DNA from: Archilochus colubris
Taxonomy: Eukaryota > Chordata > Aves > Apodiformes > Trochilidae
Reading direction: 5' to 3'
Length of the DNA: 64,000 nt
NCBI GenBank assembly: GCA_023079485.1
Contig: CM041083.1
Location: forward strand, 103,617,054 to 103,681,053
The notes under the pieces were generated by a model. The model was given only the letters and a program-made list of their open reading frames with translations. It ran no database searches and was not told the origin of the DNA. Shown piece after piece: positions 1 through 12,400 of the stretch. The position numbers and the translations under genes are program-made. Each line of letters begins with the position of its first letter. Position 1 is the stretch's first letter.

Positions 1-1241
1 TTGCCCCAGTAGAGTTCAGTCGGGAAGTGTAGAGAATGCCTGTTAACTCTCTCATCAATTCAAGCCAGTGCTTCCGGTCTCCCTGTTGACCGAGGAACTA
101 CACTTCCCAAGTAACATGTTGACACAAAAAATGCTTTGCAGGACAGATACATCACTGTTTCAAAGAAAGGATTTATATGCTGAGCTTATATGTCATTTTA
201 GTTTTTTAAAGGTTTGATAAATATTGAGAGTTTTATACTATCATTTTTTGAACTGAAGCTCCTGAAAAATTCATGTTCTCTATTGCTGTGAACCAAAGGT
301 TCTAGGGAACAGCAAGGGAACAGCTATAGCATAGAGGAACATTATTAACCTACTGCAAGCTACCAAATGACATGCCTCCAGTGTTCAGAATGTCTTTGAG
401 CTTCTAAAGCTCTGAACAGATGACACTGCATCCAAACTGCTGCACTAAGTAATGTGCAAGTGCCATAAATATTTCAATTTTAAAAATAATCCTAAATTTT
501 AAAAAATGACACAACTAATACTGTTTGGCACTACTTCAATAGGAGAAATTTTGATAATGACTGAGTCAAAGATAGAAAGACAATGTCACAAAGCTATCAT
601 TCTGTTTAAAAGATTTTAAAAACGCTGATAAAGCTGGATAACACAATGAGTTTAGACAATGGAATTAAAACTTGCCTGATGTGATCCCATAAAGGCAGGA
701 AGCTTATTGGTAAGTTTGGGACTGGTTCTGAGGAGTTTTAGTCCACTTTAGAACAATTGGAATGGAACTGACTTCAGTAGTGTTAGCTTTGATTTATGCT
801 AGTATAAATGAGGGAAGAATTTACCCATGTGTCTTCCTGCATGCCTGTAATAAATCCCGCAGGCTATTGGTGCTATATAAATATGTTAGGTCAGGGATAA
901 ATTTCCAGACAGAGAGTTGGTTACATATAAATATTGTCAGAAGTGGAGTTTATAAGGTGATTTTTGTGGCATAGCTTACAAATAATGTCACCTCATGAAA
1001 CTTTCTCACATGATAATAGGATATAGGATAATAGGAATAAGATGAAGTAGCAGAAATTCCATTTCTACAACAAAGACAAGAGGATTTGGGGTTCAAGTGA
1101 AATTTCTAAGCGCTCTGTGGCCAGATGCAGAAGATTTATTTCCAAAAATGTGATTACTGAATAAATTTTACTATCTACCTTTTGTTCTTTTTATTGTAAT
1201 ACTGGTAACAATATAAAAAACACAACTGACCCTTGCAACCT
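1..1241. other. Unique AT-rich DNA, no gene seen
   Basis: No exon, RNA gene or recognisable repeat was found. Open frames here are short (70 codons or less) and match no family I know. An 11-bp perfect inverted repeat (22-32 with 98-108, 65-nt loop) is about what chance gives in a window this long. Confidence 0.6.
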
Positions 1242-1661
1242 TGTCCTGGTTTGGACCAGGATAGAACTAATTTTCTGTCTTGTAACTTTATTTTCAGATA
1301 AGTCTCTTGTAAGTGGCTGTACTTGCTATAATTAACAGCAAGTTTCTCTGTCAGTGTCTGCTTCCAAGACTGATAAAGCTCGGTGTTTATAGTTATGGCT
1401 AGAGGCTGGTATGCAGAGCCAAGGACACTGCTCAGTTCTGAAGAACATCTTATGCTCCAGAAAGAGAAAGGAAGTAAAAGGGTCATACCTACAACCCTCC
1501 TTTAAGGAAGGGCAGACAAGAGAGGTGACCAAAATTGATCAGAGTATTCCATCCCATATCAGTCATATGTGGGACAAATTTGAGGAATCATAAGCATGAA
1601 GTGCCTTTGCCCTTTTCTTCAACCCTACTTGGCTTCTGCCTGTTTGTCATACTTTGAGTAT

Positions 1662-2160
1662 GAGGAAGAAGGGTTTTCAGACCCTGAGAGGGAGAGAACA
1701 CAGAGGGATGTGTCTATTCCCTCCCATTTCCTGCCCATACCCTATGCAGGTCAGGCAGCCCTCAGCCCCTCCTCTCTTTCTCTCACTCCTCACTTCACTG
1801 CTGTTGCCCTGAGCTCCTTTACCCCCAGCTCACCATGTGCTCTCCAGGATCCACATCCATCCGGAGGATCTGCATCCATCGAGTGCTGGGAAGAGCCGTG
1901 GATCCCCCTCCTGAGTCGGCCCCATTGCAAGGGGCCCTCAGGCAAATGTCCCTGCCATCAAAATCGGGTTGTGTGTATATATATATATATTTGAATACAT
2001 TTGTATTTTTGTTATTTAAATTATTGCCTTTCCCCTGTGCTAGTAAATCTGTTTGCAATTTTTTATTTTTTTATTTCCAACTTCCGTCTTCCAGTCTTTA
2101 CTCCCCTTTTATCTTCCCTTTGACAGGGTGGGGGTAACAGCTAATAATTCTGTCCTTTGG
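1662..2160 (+). mobile_element. Inner LTR of the composite
   Basis: This block interrupts the surrounding LTR. It has a GC-richer 5' part (about 1740-1965), then an AT-dinucleotide tract, then a T/C-rich tail (2070-2125) and a G-rich stretch with 'GGGGGTAACAG'. That layout matches the U3-R-U5 order of related avian LTRs, and the tail resembles the 3' part of the minus-strand LTR at 39116-39744. The exact ends and any target-site duplication are not visible to me. Confidence 0.45.
1973..1992. repeat. (TG)(TA)n microsatellite
   Basis: A short TG tract runs into about eight TA units inside the inner LTR. The minus-strand LTR at 39116-39744 has a similar TA tract at its matching place, so the tract may belong to the LTR family rather than being a later expansion. 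Confidence 0.8.
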
Positions 2161-2335
2161 TTTTTGGTCTGCCCACATGGCTAAGCTTATCTGTCTGAGG
2201 TCCTGATCCGTGCCATTCTGAATCCATCTGTTTCTGCCTCCAGATCCCAACTACTTCTGACTCAAGGAGTCCAGTCTGGACCTCCCCAGGGCTGACCTGC
2301 AGCCCTGGTGGTGACATGAGCATTACTGGGGAAGT

Positions 2336-5300
2336 GATTTAATATCCCATAGAGAACTCTAAATGCTTAAAAAATAGAGCAATTTTAAAACATACTCCAC
2401 TGTAAAAAAAAGGAAGAGCATCATCACATTCCTTAGCTTGTAGGATCCTTCCTAACACAGATCAAAATGCTCTATTGCTGGAAGGAAGCAAAAGGTAGGG
2501 ATCTATAAAGCCTTTACGCTGGCTTTAGAGTGAGATTACTGCAGAAAATGCAACACTTACAAAAGGATGCAAAGGTCAGTGTTGGCCTTTTTTTGAACAC
2601 AAGCTTTAGTATATTTTGCCAGACATTTGGGTTTGGGTTTGGTTTTTTTTGGAAGGAAGGGTAGTTGATGCAGAGCTCTTTGAGATATTTAAGAAGAAAT
2701 GAAAGAATATTTTCTGAGATATGAAAAACTTTATTTGCTTCTCATGACCCACTAAGAAAACAAACAAAAACCCCCTATATTTCCAGTGTAATGTTGATAC
2801 ACTGAAAATTAAAAAAAAAAAAAATTCTATTGAATCAGCAAAACACTGTCTCTGCCAGCATCGTTTACTCTGTTTAAAATGTATCAAAATTATTTTCATC
2901 AACAGTCCCCCCTCCTTTGTCTTCAAATAGCTGTCAATTTAACAGTAAATGCAAATGTTCAATACTTCTATAAAACAAAATCAGCAATATGTTTTCAACC
3001 ACACAACAAAAGACATTTTGGGGTTTCTTCCTAAGTCACTGCTAGCCAACTTCCGGACTAATTCACAAGCCTTAAGCCTCAGACTTCCTCAACAGGTAAC
3101 ACAGTTAAATGAAACTGATGAATACAGCAAGTATTTTTTGATGAGTTGCAGCTTTAATGGATTGCCCACGGTCCACAATGTGTGAATAGAGTGGTCACCT
3201 CAAAAGTTCAATATACTCTTTTTACAAATATACCCTATGATTTTGCACTAGTTCTCAATGACACATCTCTTATAGGATGCAAAAGTCTCGTGGAATTCAT
3301 ATGACAGATGGATTAGGTCTCTTCTTTGATTCACTTTGTGAAGAGCCATACTATATATAAAGCAAGTAAATTTTGTGTTTTTTTCTCATATTCTATCAAA
3401 GTAAAGTTAACATTGGTTGACAGTTTATCAGAAAAATAAAACTATGAATGTTAGTGAGAACACAAGGTTAAAAAGTTAAAAAAAAATTAAATTTTCAGTA
3501 TATCTGTAAGGATCAGATGCTACCTAGTCTGTACTGGTTGTGCTTTTATTCTTCCAGACTTTAAATTTTTTTCTACACTTGGAGACTGAGAAAGATCTAT
3601 CTTGTTAATACATATTCCGTCATTTGATGAGAGAGGCTGTGATCTCTCATACGCTGCCAATCCTTTTCCAGATATGAAGGGAGACATAGTAGTGCAATCA
3701 GCTGAGAATGGTCTTTATGCTGCCTGGCATTAGCAAAATCACATGTGGTCACTGGACTGAAGAAATGAAAAGTGCAGATTTTAGACTAAGAACTGAAAAA
3801 ATTGTGTTTTGTGGTAGTGACCTAGGAAAATGGCAATTAATGGAAGCAAGCCTGGAAAGCACACAATAGGCTACAATAAGATGAGACAGAAATCCAAATA
3901 AAAAATATTTAAACATGGTTAAATATAGAAGAAAATTGTACATTTGTTTTGGAGTATTCAAAAAAAGTTGAGATGAAACAATAATTGTCTCACAATTTCT
4001 GTATGTGTAAACGAAACATAATTTTCCAGGAATAAGAGATTTTAATTAGAAATACCTGTTTTTGTGTAGTTGCTTAGCTAAGAATTCAGAAACTGTCACC
4101 TCTTTAGACATTACTGGGGAGAAAAAGTGGTGGTTCTGTGAAGATATTAAATTACTGTGTGACAGGTTTGGCTTTCATTTGTTGTTTTCTCCTTTACTTA
4201 TTCCCAGGAAGGAAGGAATAATATAGGACATACCTGACAATTCTTGCAAGAACATAGGAAAATACTCTAATGTGACTCCTTGATTCACCTGAAGTCTCAA
4301 ATTTCATGAATAATTTTATTGTATTAATTAAAAAGCCTATTAAAAATTTCAGAAATTCAAAAAGATTCAAAAGATAAAAGTATTTTTCTACATCAAAAAC
4401 CTAATACCTTCATAAGAAACTCAATTGTCTTGAAATGCTGTTTGCAGGGCAAATTTTTTTTTTGTTTTCTGTGCAACATGACCCCTTAAGTCAGTCTTTT
4501 CAGTGTTTTTAAATATAGTATTCATCAGGTGGTCTTTTCAGTGATACTTGCAATTAATAAACAAAAGCAACTCACAAGGTCATTTGTTACCACTCCTATC
4601 TTAATAAGCTGAGTTTTGTCCCAATTCTGGATGAAAGAATTACTTCTTTTACAAAGGAGAATCACACATTCTGAAGACTGCCTATGGCCATCAACATGAG
4701 CCTGACAACATGAGTAAGCAGTTTTTGATCTGGTGTGTTATGGTGAACATCCAGCAATACTGCTTTTTCAAGCAAATATGAGATATTTTTGAGAAAGAAA
4801 AAAAAAGAAAAAAGAAAACAAAACACAAAATGCGGTGGTGGTTCATTTTTTGTGGGGGGGCTGTTTGTTTATTTGTTTTTACAAACCCCCACTATTTTGT
4901 TTTTACAGTTCGAAATGTTCATGTTTCGTACTATTTTCTTATTTTTTACTTATTTCTTACTTCTTTCACTCATGTGGTCTTTGCCATTCGGACTCTTTAA
5001 TCTAAAGAAGAGGTGGCAGAAAGAAATTTGAGCAAGAGAAACTTTGAGCAAAGTTAACTAGGTTTGTTTGTTTCATCAGGAAGAAAGTCCATTTGGAGTA
5101 GACACCTTATTGATAAATCGGCATAGACAGTACACAAAAGTTAAGGTATTTATCCTACAAGGGCATGGAAAAACATGGAGAAAAGCAGTTGTAAATGCAA
5201 AATGTATCAAACTGCACATGTGCCGGGCTTAGTCTTCTGTGTCTCATGGATAGCATCCAAATATAGGAAAGTGAAGGAGTATCTTGACATTTTAGTTTGT

Positions 5301-6020
5301 GAACTAAAATACAAGTTGCTACATTGGACTCAGAACTGGACAACTAAAAATGGAATATCAGTTTGAAGAAAATATCTCACAAAGGAGAGGAAGGAATAAT
5401 GAAATAGCTTCTGCTTTGTAAAGCAGAGGTGTGTACACTTGTTTTCAGATCCATCACAAAGGCATCCTGAAAACATTCAGTAACACCCCACATTGCCAGC
5501 CTTAGGTATCATATGAATGTGCTTTTCCATGCACAAATGCCAAGTCATTCAGAGCACAGGCATTAACATAAAAGTAAATAAAAATGTATGTTAGGAAGGA
5601 GGTGCTGTGAGTCTTATGGTAGAATTCAGTGCTTAAATATGGACACTGAATTTATCATTTCAGGTGCTGTACAGAAGTCTTGCTGTCCCCACAGAAGGAT
5701 GAGAACATTCCACTTGTCCCAAGTCATATCTACAGCCTCATATACTTATCTCAGAAACCTTGGTGTTTAAAGTGAGCTAGATGTCTTGTGAACACCTACT
5801 TGATTATAGGAAAAATGGAAAAAAAAGAAACAGGAGAGTTCTAGATTTGCTTCTCATTTACCTTGCAGGGACCTATAATAATGCTGAATAGAAAGTAACT
5901 TGTTCAGATACAGCAAATTAAAAGGAAAGGTAGAAGGAATAGCAAGAGTTCAATTGGCCAATACATAAATTGTTTTCATTTGCTTCATATAAAGCGGGTT
6001 AGGAAGGATGAGCATAAATT
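2336..6020. other. Unique AT-rich DNA, no gene seen
   Basis: No recognised repeat or gene. Low-complexity patches include poly-A runs near 2810-2824 and an A/G-rich run at 4793-4830. Short frames (106 codons or less) have the composition expected of translated AT-rich DNA. Confidence 0.6.
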
Positions 6021-6088
6021 GAATGAACATGAAATCAGCATATGTTGAATGAGCATAAAATCAGCATATGTTGAATGAACAAAATCAG
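6021..6088. repeat. 26-bp tandem repeat, about 2.6 units
   Basis: Units at 6021-6046 and 6047-6072 differ at two or so positions. A partial third unit follows at 6073-6088. Each begins GAATGA and contains AAATCAGCATATGTT. A degenerate partial unit may precede at 6008-6020. Nothing suggests a function. Confidence 0.85.
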
Positions 6089-7116
6089 GAAAGTCAAGGC
6101 ATTTTGTTCAAGATGATGTCAGCAAAGAATATCAAAAATATGTAATGAAAATTTATCAGTGTATATTATAGAGAGAGAATAAATAGAGGATCATGTTTCT
6201 TCTTCCCACAGAAAGAAAATTATTGGTTAATTGTATTGAAAAAGCCTAAGCATTTAATGTCATTTTACATTAGCTTCACCAGAATGGTCAACAGTGAGCA
6301 GGTGGCTGAAACAATTTAAAAAAAGTGATGTAAGAATACAATCTCAATAAAGATTTGTTAAAGAACTGGTAAGAGTGTACTTACATGAATTAGATATTTT
6401 CAAATCATCTGGAGTTATAAACTGGATACTAAGAAGATCTTTAACTACTTGGCAATTACCTTACAGAACTCATGCAAGACCTCAGATATTCAATAAAAAA
6501 TTGAGGTCACTGAAATTATTTTATTTCCTTTACAACTTCACGATTCATGCCTTCCTTTCAGGTTATTCTCCATTCTTCCCTCCCAGATCAAGATCATCAA
6601 TTGCCCCTCTTCTGTTTGTGTTGAGTGTTAATATGAGTCTATATGAATCTTAAATAACTAAAAGAAGGAAATTTATGTCTTAGCCCTCACCAAAAGTTCC
6701 ACCTTTTCCAGGTTATAATCACAACTAAAAGAAGGAATACAGGCATAAAGATTACATCTACAATAGAAAAAGTACAATGTATTCACATTTTAGTTGTTCT
6801 GTTCCCAGGCGGGTGAGACACCACCTCTGCAGAGTGCTACAGAAGGTTAATCTCTGGATGGGCAGAGAGTTGAGCACAATTTTGTCTTAAATTGCTGATG
6901 CCAGTGCTCATCTGCCAGGGCCTGGAATTACTTCTCTCAAGGTACAAAGCAATGTATTGTTAACTATTGGAACTATTCATTTTTCTGAATTCTTTTAAAC
7001 ATGAATATGCTGTAAAGCAGGCTGATTAGTCAGTTCCTCCCTGCATCAAGTTCAGTCTTTTCCCCACAGTTCAGTACAGAGAGAGATGTGACTAACTTGT
7101 CATTTTTCTTTTACAG

Positions 7117-7338
7117 GCAGCTGTTGGGGTATAATTGATGAGGTAGAAAATGAACAGCCATCTATAATTTGTAAAGGCTTGAGTCTGGCAAAAATAAAAG
7201 GGGGGACGAATGAACCAAGAGAAATTGGGAGAAACTGCAAAGCAATGGAAAACTGGGGGAGATTCAGAAAATTACCGCTTTAAGAAAAGAAGAAACAACG
7301 TCGTGGAGAAACTGGAAAATAAATGCAAGGGAAACAAG
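7117..7338 (+). other. Candidate non-coding or terminal exon (strong splice signals)
   Basis: A branch-point-like CTAAC at 7092-7096 is followed by a pyrimidine run ending in ACAG at 7116. The A sits about 20 nt from the AG, the usual distance. The block ends AACAAG|GTGAGA, a near-consensus donor with GT at 7339-7340. It is 222 nt long, very purine-rich in its second half (like exonic splicing enhancers) and holds several CpGs in an AT-rich neighbourhood. Frames 1 and 2 stop early. Frame 3 is open from the acceptor for 54 codons, then stops at about 7281-7283, and its translation matches nothing I know. It may be an exon of a long non-coding RNA, a UTR exon or a chance cryptic exon. Confidence 0.35.
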
Positions 7339-7888
7339 GTGAGATTTACTAAAATGTGCTATCATCGTTCTTTAAAGCTAAGTAATTGAAAAGAAAAGTC
7401 TTTGGATACACATATATACAAAGCACAGACACAGCAGATCTAACTAGAAACTCATCTGGGTGTTCTCCAAGTACATAAATATTGTTTTAAGACCAAGTTA
7501 CTACAGTTTGCCTCACAGAAAGGTTTTTTTTGCCTCAGGCACAATGTTGTATTGTGGCAGTTGCCTACCTTATTGCTTGCATCTGACCAATAAGTCTACA
7601 TAAATGAGAGCATGGCAACCATTGTTTTCTAGGAAGACCTTTGCTATAGCTTCTTATCATCCTTATTACAGCCTCTGAGAGAAATTTTCACTGAGGGTCC
7701 TGGTGAATAATGCAGGAATCATGTAGACAGACTGTTATAAAGCAGGTAATTGAATGTAATTTTCCATGTTCTCGGCCAAGTCAGATCCTGATGAATCATT
7801 TTATCTTTAGGTCTGAAAGACAAAATTTCATTGTGATAGTACTGTCAATAGTACCTGCATATACGTGCATATGTACCATACATGGTAC

Positions 7889-8465
7889 TGCTGTGGGTCA
7901 ACCCCCATAGGCAGCTAAGGCACACACAGTCCACAGTGAGATGGAGGAGAGAATCAGAAGGGCAAATGTGAGAAAACCCGTGGGTTGAGATAAGTAGATT
8001 TTAATGGTAGAGAAAAAATTCCATGTGCAAGTAAAGCAAGAAGTTGAATTCTTCCACTGCTTCCCATCGGCAGTTATTCATCCATCTCTAGGACAGCAAG
8101 GTTCCAGCACATGTAATGGTTATTTGGGAAGACAAATGCCACCACTCTGAATGTGTCCCTCCACCTTTCCATTTTCCTCTCAGCTTTTATTGCCAAGCAC
8201 AACATCATACGGTAAAAAATATCCCTTTCGTCAGTTGGGGTCATCTATCCTAGCTGTTTCCACTCCTAATTTCTTAAGCACCACCAAACCTACTCACTGA
8301 TGGGGTAGTGTGAGAAGCAGAGGAGGCCGTGACATTGTGTAAGCACTGCTCGTGATAGATACAGCACACATTATGAGTGTTATTACTTCTTTTTTATCAC
8401 AAATCCAAAACAGCTATAAGGGCTAATATGAAGAAAATTAACTTTATTCTAGAAAAAAAAATAGA
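7889..8465 (-). mobile_element. Solo LTR of an avian endogenous retrovirus
   Basis: Read on the minus strand it begins with a degraded start followed by AAAGTTAATTTTCTTCAT. It continues through 'CAACTGACGAAAGGGATAT', a TATA-like AATAAAAG at about 8184-8191 and 'CTTCCCAAATAACCATTAC', and ends GGGTTGACCCACAGCA at 7889. This order of motifs is that of a widespread avian LTR family I recognise from memory. No internal region or second LTR adjoins it, so it is a solo LTR. Substitutions throughout indicate an old insertion. Confidence 0.8.
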
Positions 8466-8669
8466 AGTGCCTATATAATGTATCTACAAAATAAGCTGCT
8501 TTATTGTTGTTATGTGTAAAAGGAAATAAAATGGTAATTGCAACCTGTCTACTTTAGATTAACTTCAGGGGAAATGTATATTCCTGTATTCATAATCACT
8601 ATCTATTTAGGATGACCAGAAAAAAGAACCCCTAGATGTGATGGTGATTATCTGTAACCAATTCATAAT

Positions 8670-8800
8670 TAGGGTAATATCTGATTTACCCAACTGGATA
8701 CATTCCTGAACAACCTGTTCAGGCTGACCCTGCCTGAGCACATGGTTTGTGCTAGTTGATCTCCAGACATCCATTTCTGCCTCAAGGATTTTGTTGTTAT
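8670..8800 (+). mobile_element. Degraded CR1 3'-end fragment (weak)
   Basis: The stretch with 'AACAACCTGTTCAGGCTGA' and 'GCTAGTTGATCTCCAGACA' resembles the 3' untranslated end of CR1, where a line about a guilty guess of 'CTAGATGATCTCCAGAGGT' is typical. The match is short and diverged. Confidence 0.4.
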
Positions 8801-9119
8801 AACTGGATATGGGTCCCAGCTATAAGAAGCTGTATCTAATGAAAATATCACTCCCTTTTCTCTTTCAGTTTTTTTCCTATCTCTTCCAAAGTCTCCCTTT
8901 ACTGCATTTCCAGCCCGTTTCTCTCACTGCAGCTCAGTAATCATGTGCTTTTTAAATAATTTCTCTCATTTCATTACTTATTTTTTTCCTTCAAACTGGG
9001 ATGAAGCACACACTGAGAAATAAATCTAACATTTCATATATGGATCTGAACTTTCTTGAGATTAAGGCATATTTTCATCTAGGTTTTTGACAGATAATTT
9101 TGAGTCAAGTGAGAAAAAG

Positions 9120-9480
9120 TCAAAGCATGGACACATTGAACACAAAGGCAAAAGAAAATCTCTTCAATGTTTTTATCAATGCCTGGGCATAGGAGTTGAG
9201 TGCACACTAAGGATATTTGCCAACAGGATTAAGTTAGAAGAAGCACTTGATGCCCTCTGGGTCATAGTGTCCTCACAGATTGATTTTTATAGATCAGAGT
9301 TCTAGGCAATCACCAACCATATGACATTAACAAGAACAAATACTGGATTCTGCACATGAGATGGTGTAATCTTAGATGTATAGCAAAAGTGTGGGACAAG
9401 AGGCTGGAATGAGTGCTCGCAGAAAGGGATCTGAGGATTTTGGTTTACGATATTTTTCCTCATGAAAAAAAATAGATTTA
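9120..9480 (+). mobile_element. CR1 LINE fragment, degraded
   Basis: The run 'GAGTTGAGTGCACACTAAGG' followed by 'ATTTGCCAAC' matches the CR1 ORF2 segment encoding the reverse-transcriptase motif after the catalytic loop. Downstream, 'ACATTAACAAGAACAAATAC', 'GGATTCTGCACATGAGA' and 'GCAGAAAGGGATCTGAGGAT' follow in the order found in CR1. The frame is broken. It is an old 5'- and 3'-truncated copy. Confidence 0.65.
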
Positions 9481-12400
9481 GCCAACTAATAGACCTGGAA
9501 TCTTTTAAGTTTTCCCATGGTTATTCATGGTTTCAACAGTTAGTCAGGGTTATTTTTTGTGATTGACAAAAAAGGCATAATGCAATTATAAGTCACACAT
9601 GTAATTCAGTTTACAGTAGAGATTTCTGTATTTTCTACCTCTGCATCTACTTGAGTTCTTTCTCCTGATGAGCCAGAAGTGAAAATAGTAAAACAGCATG
9701 GAGTCATAAAATGAAATTAGAGGGATTGAGCTGAAATTAATTATTTCATCTACCGATTACTTCTAGGTTTTATCAAATACAGATTGTCAAATGTTTCCAG
9801 TTTGGCTAAAATTAGACTGCTACCTTAGCAAGTTCTGAGCACAAGAAGATCAACTTACAAAACCTGAGTTCCTCAGGACATAGCTTTTTCACATATGTAG
9901 CTGCAATTGTTGACTTATGGTTCGGTCTATATGGAATTTTGCAAATGAAAACCTAATATGCTCCATTTACACACTAAAGACATGCAAATATTCTCTTTCT
10001 CTCACACAAATTGAACCCTTGTGAACATAACTAGAGATGTGATAGTTCAAGCTACTAGTTCCCCTCAAGATATTCAGCCCTCAGGGCTGAACTTTATCAC
10101 AGAGGGCCAAAGGGTTCAAAGGGAAAGGGCCATTTTGTGGACAGCAAATTGTGTTCTATAGTAGAGACATAGTTAAATATGGCATCAAAATTATTTTTAT
10201 GTTCATCCAATAGTGAACAAAGACAATATAATAAAATCCTATTGTTCATTTTGTGTGGAGGCTTTTTGTCTGGTTTTTTGTTTGGGTTTTTTTTTTTTAA
10301 TTCTGATATTAACACTTAATAGATAGTTACAAAATAACCTATTGTGAAAAAATGAATCTACAAACATATTATTAGATGTTATGTTCCATTTTTAATGGAA
10401 GTAATGTATCAATAAAAATACTTCTGAAATTAATGAAAAGTTATTCTATAATTTGATATTACCATAAAAATGCAATGGCATGAAAATGATTTAAGGAACT
10501 ATTTATAATGTGAATGGGTAATTCTGTCTAGATTCACTCCATAGCTAGTAGAGAGGATGTCCTTTAAGGAGCAATTTTAAAGCAGTATTTGGTTAGTTAC
10601 CTTAAAGCTTAAATTTGTCCATAGACTATGAAAGTGTTTCTTTTCTAAGACAAAGACAGTCAATATTATGCCAACCAGACAGATAAAGACAATGAAGCTA
10701 GTAAGCCCTTCAGTGTGCAGAAGTCTTCCCAAAAGAGTATTCAAAGCCTGCTCACTGTACACTTGAGAAAATTCGCACTAAATATATAACAGTTCACTAA
10801 TCTATAAGAGATGTTTTACTGAGACTATGCTTGGCATCTGTGTGCTTCAACATTTAACTTCTTTAGTGGAATGTAACTTCTCAGTATTTCCAAGGTCAGA
10901 GTCTCTGAGTGTCCGTTGATCCAAAAATACATCTTAGAAGTCAGACATCTCAGATGCTCAGCTGTATCATGTAACCCAAGGCCAGATGCATTTATAAAAG
11001 TATAATAATACAGAGGAGTTTAAATCTACTAGATTTTTTTTAATGTTGGGGATACTATTAGTAGATGCTAATCTAAGTCTTGAACAGTAACTCTCCTTTA
11101 ACAATATAAAGGCACAAGGATAAAGGGCTTGGTAGTGAAAAAAAAAAAAAAGAACTGAAAAGTAGTGCGTTGTAAAGAAAATGTATCTTCAGACTTGATA
11201 ATTCTCTCTAAGAATAGGATCACTTCCAGCAAGAATGTAATAATAAAAACCACATTTTGCACACAAAGACAACTTGCCTGTGGCTATTACTTCATGTAAG
11301 TACTTTTTATGAAAGATAAATGCCATGGTTAGAATTCTAAGAGACTGAGAAACCTGTGAGTAACCCTCTGTTCAGTTTAGCTTAGAAAGTAATCCCTTTA
11401 AGCAGAATTGGCAGAAAATGAGTCAATAAAATCTTAATATGTGACATTTAATCCCTGACATAGAGTTTTGAGATCACCTGCAAATCTTTCTTACTGATGA
11501 GTTACTAGAGTAGCTTTGCAGAAATGTCTTTTTACTTCTTTTGTTCTGGGGAAAGTCATTCTGCGCCATCTTCACATGGGGTGATGTCTTTGTATATCTC
11601 TAAAGACATCAGAAACTTGTTGCATAGAAGCTCTTCATCTACATACCACTTCAGAATGAATGATTATGCTGGATTTCAAATGATTCAGCAATAAACCACA
11701 TGCTGTCATTCCTGTTACATTTTTTTTGCAAGTTAATGAAAATGTGATTGTTTTCAAATATAGAAAGCATTTGCTGGGAGACTTGGGCAATTTGTATTCC
11801 GATGGGAAAGATGTCTTTCTTCACAATAAAGAACCTGATATGGGTTTGCCAAGTAGGAAGACAGTCATTATAACTCTGAAGTAATTTCAAAGAGACATCA
11901 GCATCTCCGTACCAGAATAGGGCAAATGAAGGTACAATATCAGGATGGATTAACAGGTTGTTTATATAAATAAAGAATAAGTAATGCAGTGAAGAGGTTA
12001 TTGAATCTCATTACATGGATGGGTTTGGACCATAGAGGGACTAAAGTTTCCCTAGATTAATAATCTATTTTAAAAAAAACAGCAAAATCTTCATCTAGTA
12101 GTGCTCTTAACAGAGGTCTAGTCTGCTAGCTGAACTAGGTAAACAGAAAAATATTGAGCTGATTGTTACACATAGACTAGTTATCTATCTTGGTACAAGT
12201 ATAGTCTCTGGTTTTAATTATTTTATTTTAGCTTTGTTATAACCTTGAAAAATAAGATACTGGATGTTCTTATAAATAGTGACCATGCTTGTAAAATGAC
12301 AAAATGTTGACTTTCTAAAAATTTCCCAGTGTTGTTCTAGCCCATGCCATCCAGAAGCCTCTGAAACAAGTTTTAGCTACTTTCCAGGAGTCAGTTCAGC

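Larger units (their letters stand above)
1242..2335 (+). mobile_element. Composite endogenous-retrovirus LTR (two LTRs, probably nested)
   Basis: The segment opens with TGTCCTGGTTTGGACCAGG, the start of an LTR family that recurs at 14937, 30471 and 56182. Alignment by eye is continuous to about 1660: the AACAGCAAGTTTCTC block, the 'GCAGAGCCAAGGACACTGCTCAG' region and the 'CCAAAATTGA' block all recur. The sequence then changes to a different LTR-like body. The first family resumes at about 2165-2335, where the 'GTGGTGACATGAGCATTAC' block matches 15486-15507. The simplest reading is that a second LTR inserted into the first; a tandem or recombined LTR is the alternative. The 60- to 132-codon frames in this interval overlap each other on both strands and are shadows of LTR sequence. 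No internal retroviral genes are present. Confidence 0.7.

Noticed and set aside
22..108. 11-bp perfect inverted repeat (GGGAAGTGTAG / CTACACTTCCC)
   Set aside because: About one such pair within 100 bp is expected by chance in 64 kb; no transposon body or target duplication is visible.
1596..2137. Frames of 132, 100 and 79 codons overlapping on both strands
   Set aside because: All lie in composite LTR sequence and include a translated TA microsatellite; no protein family is visible.
9700..9775. Possible CR1 3' end ('GTCATAAAATGAAATTAGAGGG')
   Set aside because: Only a loose resemblance over a few bases, with no upstream CR1 sequence.
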